Below are positions 30,723 to 32,101 of a stretch of 32,101 nt of DNA, piece after piece. Source of the stretch: JBGSWL01 sp041752455 (lineage in GTDB: Bacteria; Pseudomonadota; Alphaproteobacteria; Rhizobiales; Rhizobiaceae); the NCBI GenBank assembly GCA_041752455.1, contig JBGSWL010000028.1, positions 1 through 32,101 of the forward strand. The letters run 5' to 3'. The translations under genes and the position numbers were made by a program. The notes under the pieces are model-generated. The model was not told the origin of the DNA. It was given only the letters and a program-made list of their open reading frames with translations, and ran no database searches. How positions within the stretch are numbered: the stretch's first letter is position 1; each line of letters opens with the position of its first letter.

Positions 30723-32101
30723 ATGCGCTTTGGCCAATCCTTCCTCGACGAGATCCGCGACCGCGTTCCGATTTCGGACGTGGTGGGTCAACGCGTCAGC
30801 TGGGACAAGCGCAAGTCCAATGCCGGGCGCGGCGATTGGTGGGCCTGCTGCCCGTTCCACGGTGAAAAATCCCCCAGCTTCCACTGCGAGGATCGCAAGG
30901 GCCGCTACCACTGCTTCGGCTGCGGCGTATCGGGCGACCATTTCCGCTTCCTGACCGAGCAGGAAGGCCTGTCGTTTCCAGAGGCTGTGGAAAAAGTCGC
31001 GGCCATGGCCGGCGTTGCGATGCCTGCACCGGACCCGGAAGCCGAAAAGCGCGAGCGCGAACGGGCCTCCTTGCACGATGTCATGGAAATGGCCGCCCAG
31101 TGGTTCGAGCAGCAGTTGCAGATGCAGGTCGGCGATGCGGCGCGCGCCTATCTGCGCAATCGCGCCTTGACGCCGGCGACCGTCACCAAGTTCCGGCTTG
31201 GCTATGCGCCGGACAACCGCAAGGGTCTGAAGGATTTTCTCGCCGGCAAGGGCGTTGGAAAGGACCAGATCGAAGCCTGCGGCCTTGTCGTCCACGGCCC
31301 TGACATTCCGGTGTCCTACGACCGTTTCCGCGACCGGATCATGTTTCCGATCGAGGACCCGCAGGGGCGCGTGATCGCCTTCGGTGGCCGCGCGATGAGC
31401 GCCGACGTGCCGGCCAAGTACCTCAACTCGCCGGAAGGCCCGCTGTTTCACAAGTCCGACGTTCTTTACAATTTCAAGCGCGCCCGCGCGGCCCTCGCCA
31501 AAACCGGCAAAGAGGATGCCGGCACGCTGATTGCGGTCGAAGGCTACATGGATGTGATCGCGCTCGACCAGGCAGGCTTTGCCAATGTGGTCGCGCCGCT
31601 CGGCACCGCCCTGACTGAAAGCCATCTCGACAAGATCTGGCGCGTCACCGGCGAGCCGGTTCTGTGCTTTGATGGTGACAAGCCCGGCCAGCGCGCCGCC
31701 TTCCGCACGCTTGAACTGGCACTGCCGCACATGAAGGCGGGTCGTTCGCTGCGCTTTGCGGTCCTGCCCGAAGGCAAGGACCCCGACGATCTGGTCAAGG
31801 CTTCGGGCGGAGCGGCCTTCGACGCGGTGTTGGCCGATGCCCGGTCGGCCGCCGACATGTTGTGGCTGCGCGAGACGGCCGGGCGCTCTTTCGACACGCC
31901 GGAGCGACGCGCCCAGCTTGAGGCAAGCCTTCGCGAAGCGACTGCTGTCATCGCAGACGACAGCGTACGCCGCCATTACGGACAGGACATGCGCGAGCGG
32001 ATCGGCGCGTTCTTCGGCATGCCGGAACGGCGCAATGACAATCGTCCCGGGCAGCAGGGCGGCCAGAATGGCGCACGTGGTGCGCCGCGCGGCCGGTTTG
32101 C
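30723..32101 (+). CDS. dnaG: DNA primase, N-terminal part (runs off the window)
   Basis: The first 459 codons of DnaG, which makes RNA primers at the replication fork. The N-terminal CHC2 zinc finger is visible as CCPFHGEKSPSF with C-F-G-C (about residues 42-67). The RNA-polymerase core follows with YLRNRALTPATV and RFRDRIMFPIEDPQGRVIAFGGRAM. The Toprim motifs are EGYMD (273-277) and DGDKPG (317-322). The sequence then reaches the linker before the DnaB-binding domain, rich in Gly, Gln and Arg (DNRPGQQGGQNGARGAPRGRF), where the window ends. The ATG at 30723 gives the standard N-terminus. In rhizobia rpoD usually follows. Confidence 0.95.
   Translation, partial: MRFGQSFLDEIRDRVPISDVVGQRVSWDKRKSNAGRGDWWACCPFHGEKSPSFHCEDRKGRYHCFGCGVSGDHFRFLTEQEGLSFPEAVEKVAAMAGVAMPAPDPEAEKRERERASLHDVMEMAAQWFEQQLQMQVGDAARAYLRNRALTPATVTKFRLGYAPDNRKGLKDFLAGKGVGKDQIEACGLVVHGPDIPVSYDRFRDRIMFPIEDPQGRVIAFGGRAMSADVPAKYLNSPEGPLFHKSDVLYNFKRARAALAKTGKEDAGTLIAVEGYMDVIALDQAGFANVVAPLGTALTESHLDKIWRVTGEPVLCFDGDKPGQRAAFRTLELALPHMKAGRSLRFAVLPEGKDPDDLVKASGGAAFDAVLADARSAADMLWLRETAGRSFDTPERRAQLEASLREATAVIADDSVRRHYGQDMRERIGAFFGMPERRNDNRPGQQGGQNGARGAPRGRF

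Noticed and set aside
29997..31976. Long minus-strand open frame of 659 codons covering ialB and much of dnaG antisense
   Set aside because: Only the last 198 codons show a signal peptide and IalB features; the upstream part is the antisense of dnaG and has no ribosome site or family sequence.

Overview
The window reads as chromosomal core genome of a high-GC alphaproteobacterium of the Hyphomicrobiales (Rhizobiales), probably close to Mesorhizobium/Aminobacter-type Phyllobacteriaceae. This rests on the gene families and their order: a Tad/Cpa pilus cluster, greA-lpsB-trxB-lsrB as known around the Sinorhizobium lpsB locus, carA next to GatB/YqeY and dnaG, an IalB protein, and a small RNA of the alpha-r14 type. 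No phage, insertion sequence, CRISPR array, tRNA or rRNA was recognised.

Layout. 1-6564 (minus): Tad (Flp) pilus export genes cpaB-cpaC-small lipoprotein-cpaE-cpaF-tadB-tadC, with tadC cut by the window edge; no pilin or prepilin peptidase gene lies in view. 6788-8579 (minus): a TerC-type membrane protein and an alpha/beta hydrolase. 8677-13187 (plus): a lipoprotein of the permuted NlpC/P60 (YiiX-like) kind, a large GT-C-like membrane protein, and ettA. 13188-13546: an intergenic region holding a minus-strand sRNA with three hairpins whose loops carry CCTCCTCCC, ending in a strong terminator. 13547-17616 (minus): lsrB, trxB, lpsB, greA and cspA. 17927-18970 (plus): an endonuclease/exonuclease/phosphatase-fold protein. 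18974-19521 (minus): a ccdAB toxin-antitoxin pair directly behind carB. 19563-23678 (minus): carB and a PilZ protein. 23926-26741 (plus): a YpfJ-type zinc metallopeptidase and an OmpA-domain protein with a long Pro/Glu/Ala repeat region. 26799-28031 (minus): carA. 28325-28777 (plus): a GatB/YqeY protein. 28796-30593 (minus): lrgB, lrgA and ialB. From 30723 (plus): dnaG, running off the end.

Themes. Much of the window concerns the cell envelope and stress: pilus assembly, LPS core, thioredoxin reductase beside a redox-linked LysR regulator, OmpA and IalB envelope proteins, and LrgAB. carA and carB encode the two subunits of one enzyme but are separate transcription units about 3.7 kb apart.

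The most interesting non-coding signals are the alpha-r14/NfeR1-like sRNA beside lsrB, with an elaborate inverted repeat just upstream of its likely promoter; a terminator-like hairpin between a good promoter and greA that resembles the E. coli GraL arrangement; alternating GCAACC/GGTTGC repeats upstream of carA; and a palindrome over the ccdA start codon. All coordinates, motifs and hairpins were read by eye; family names come from recognition of motifs and not from a database search.
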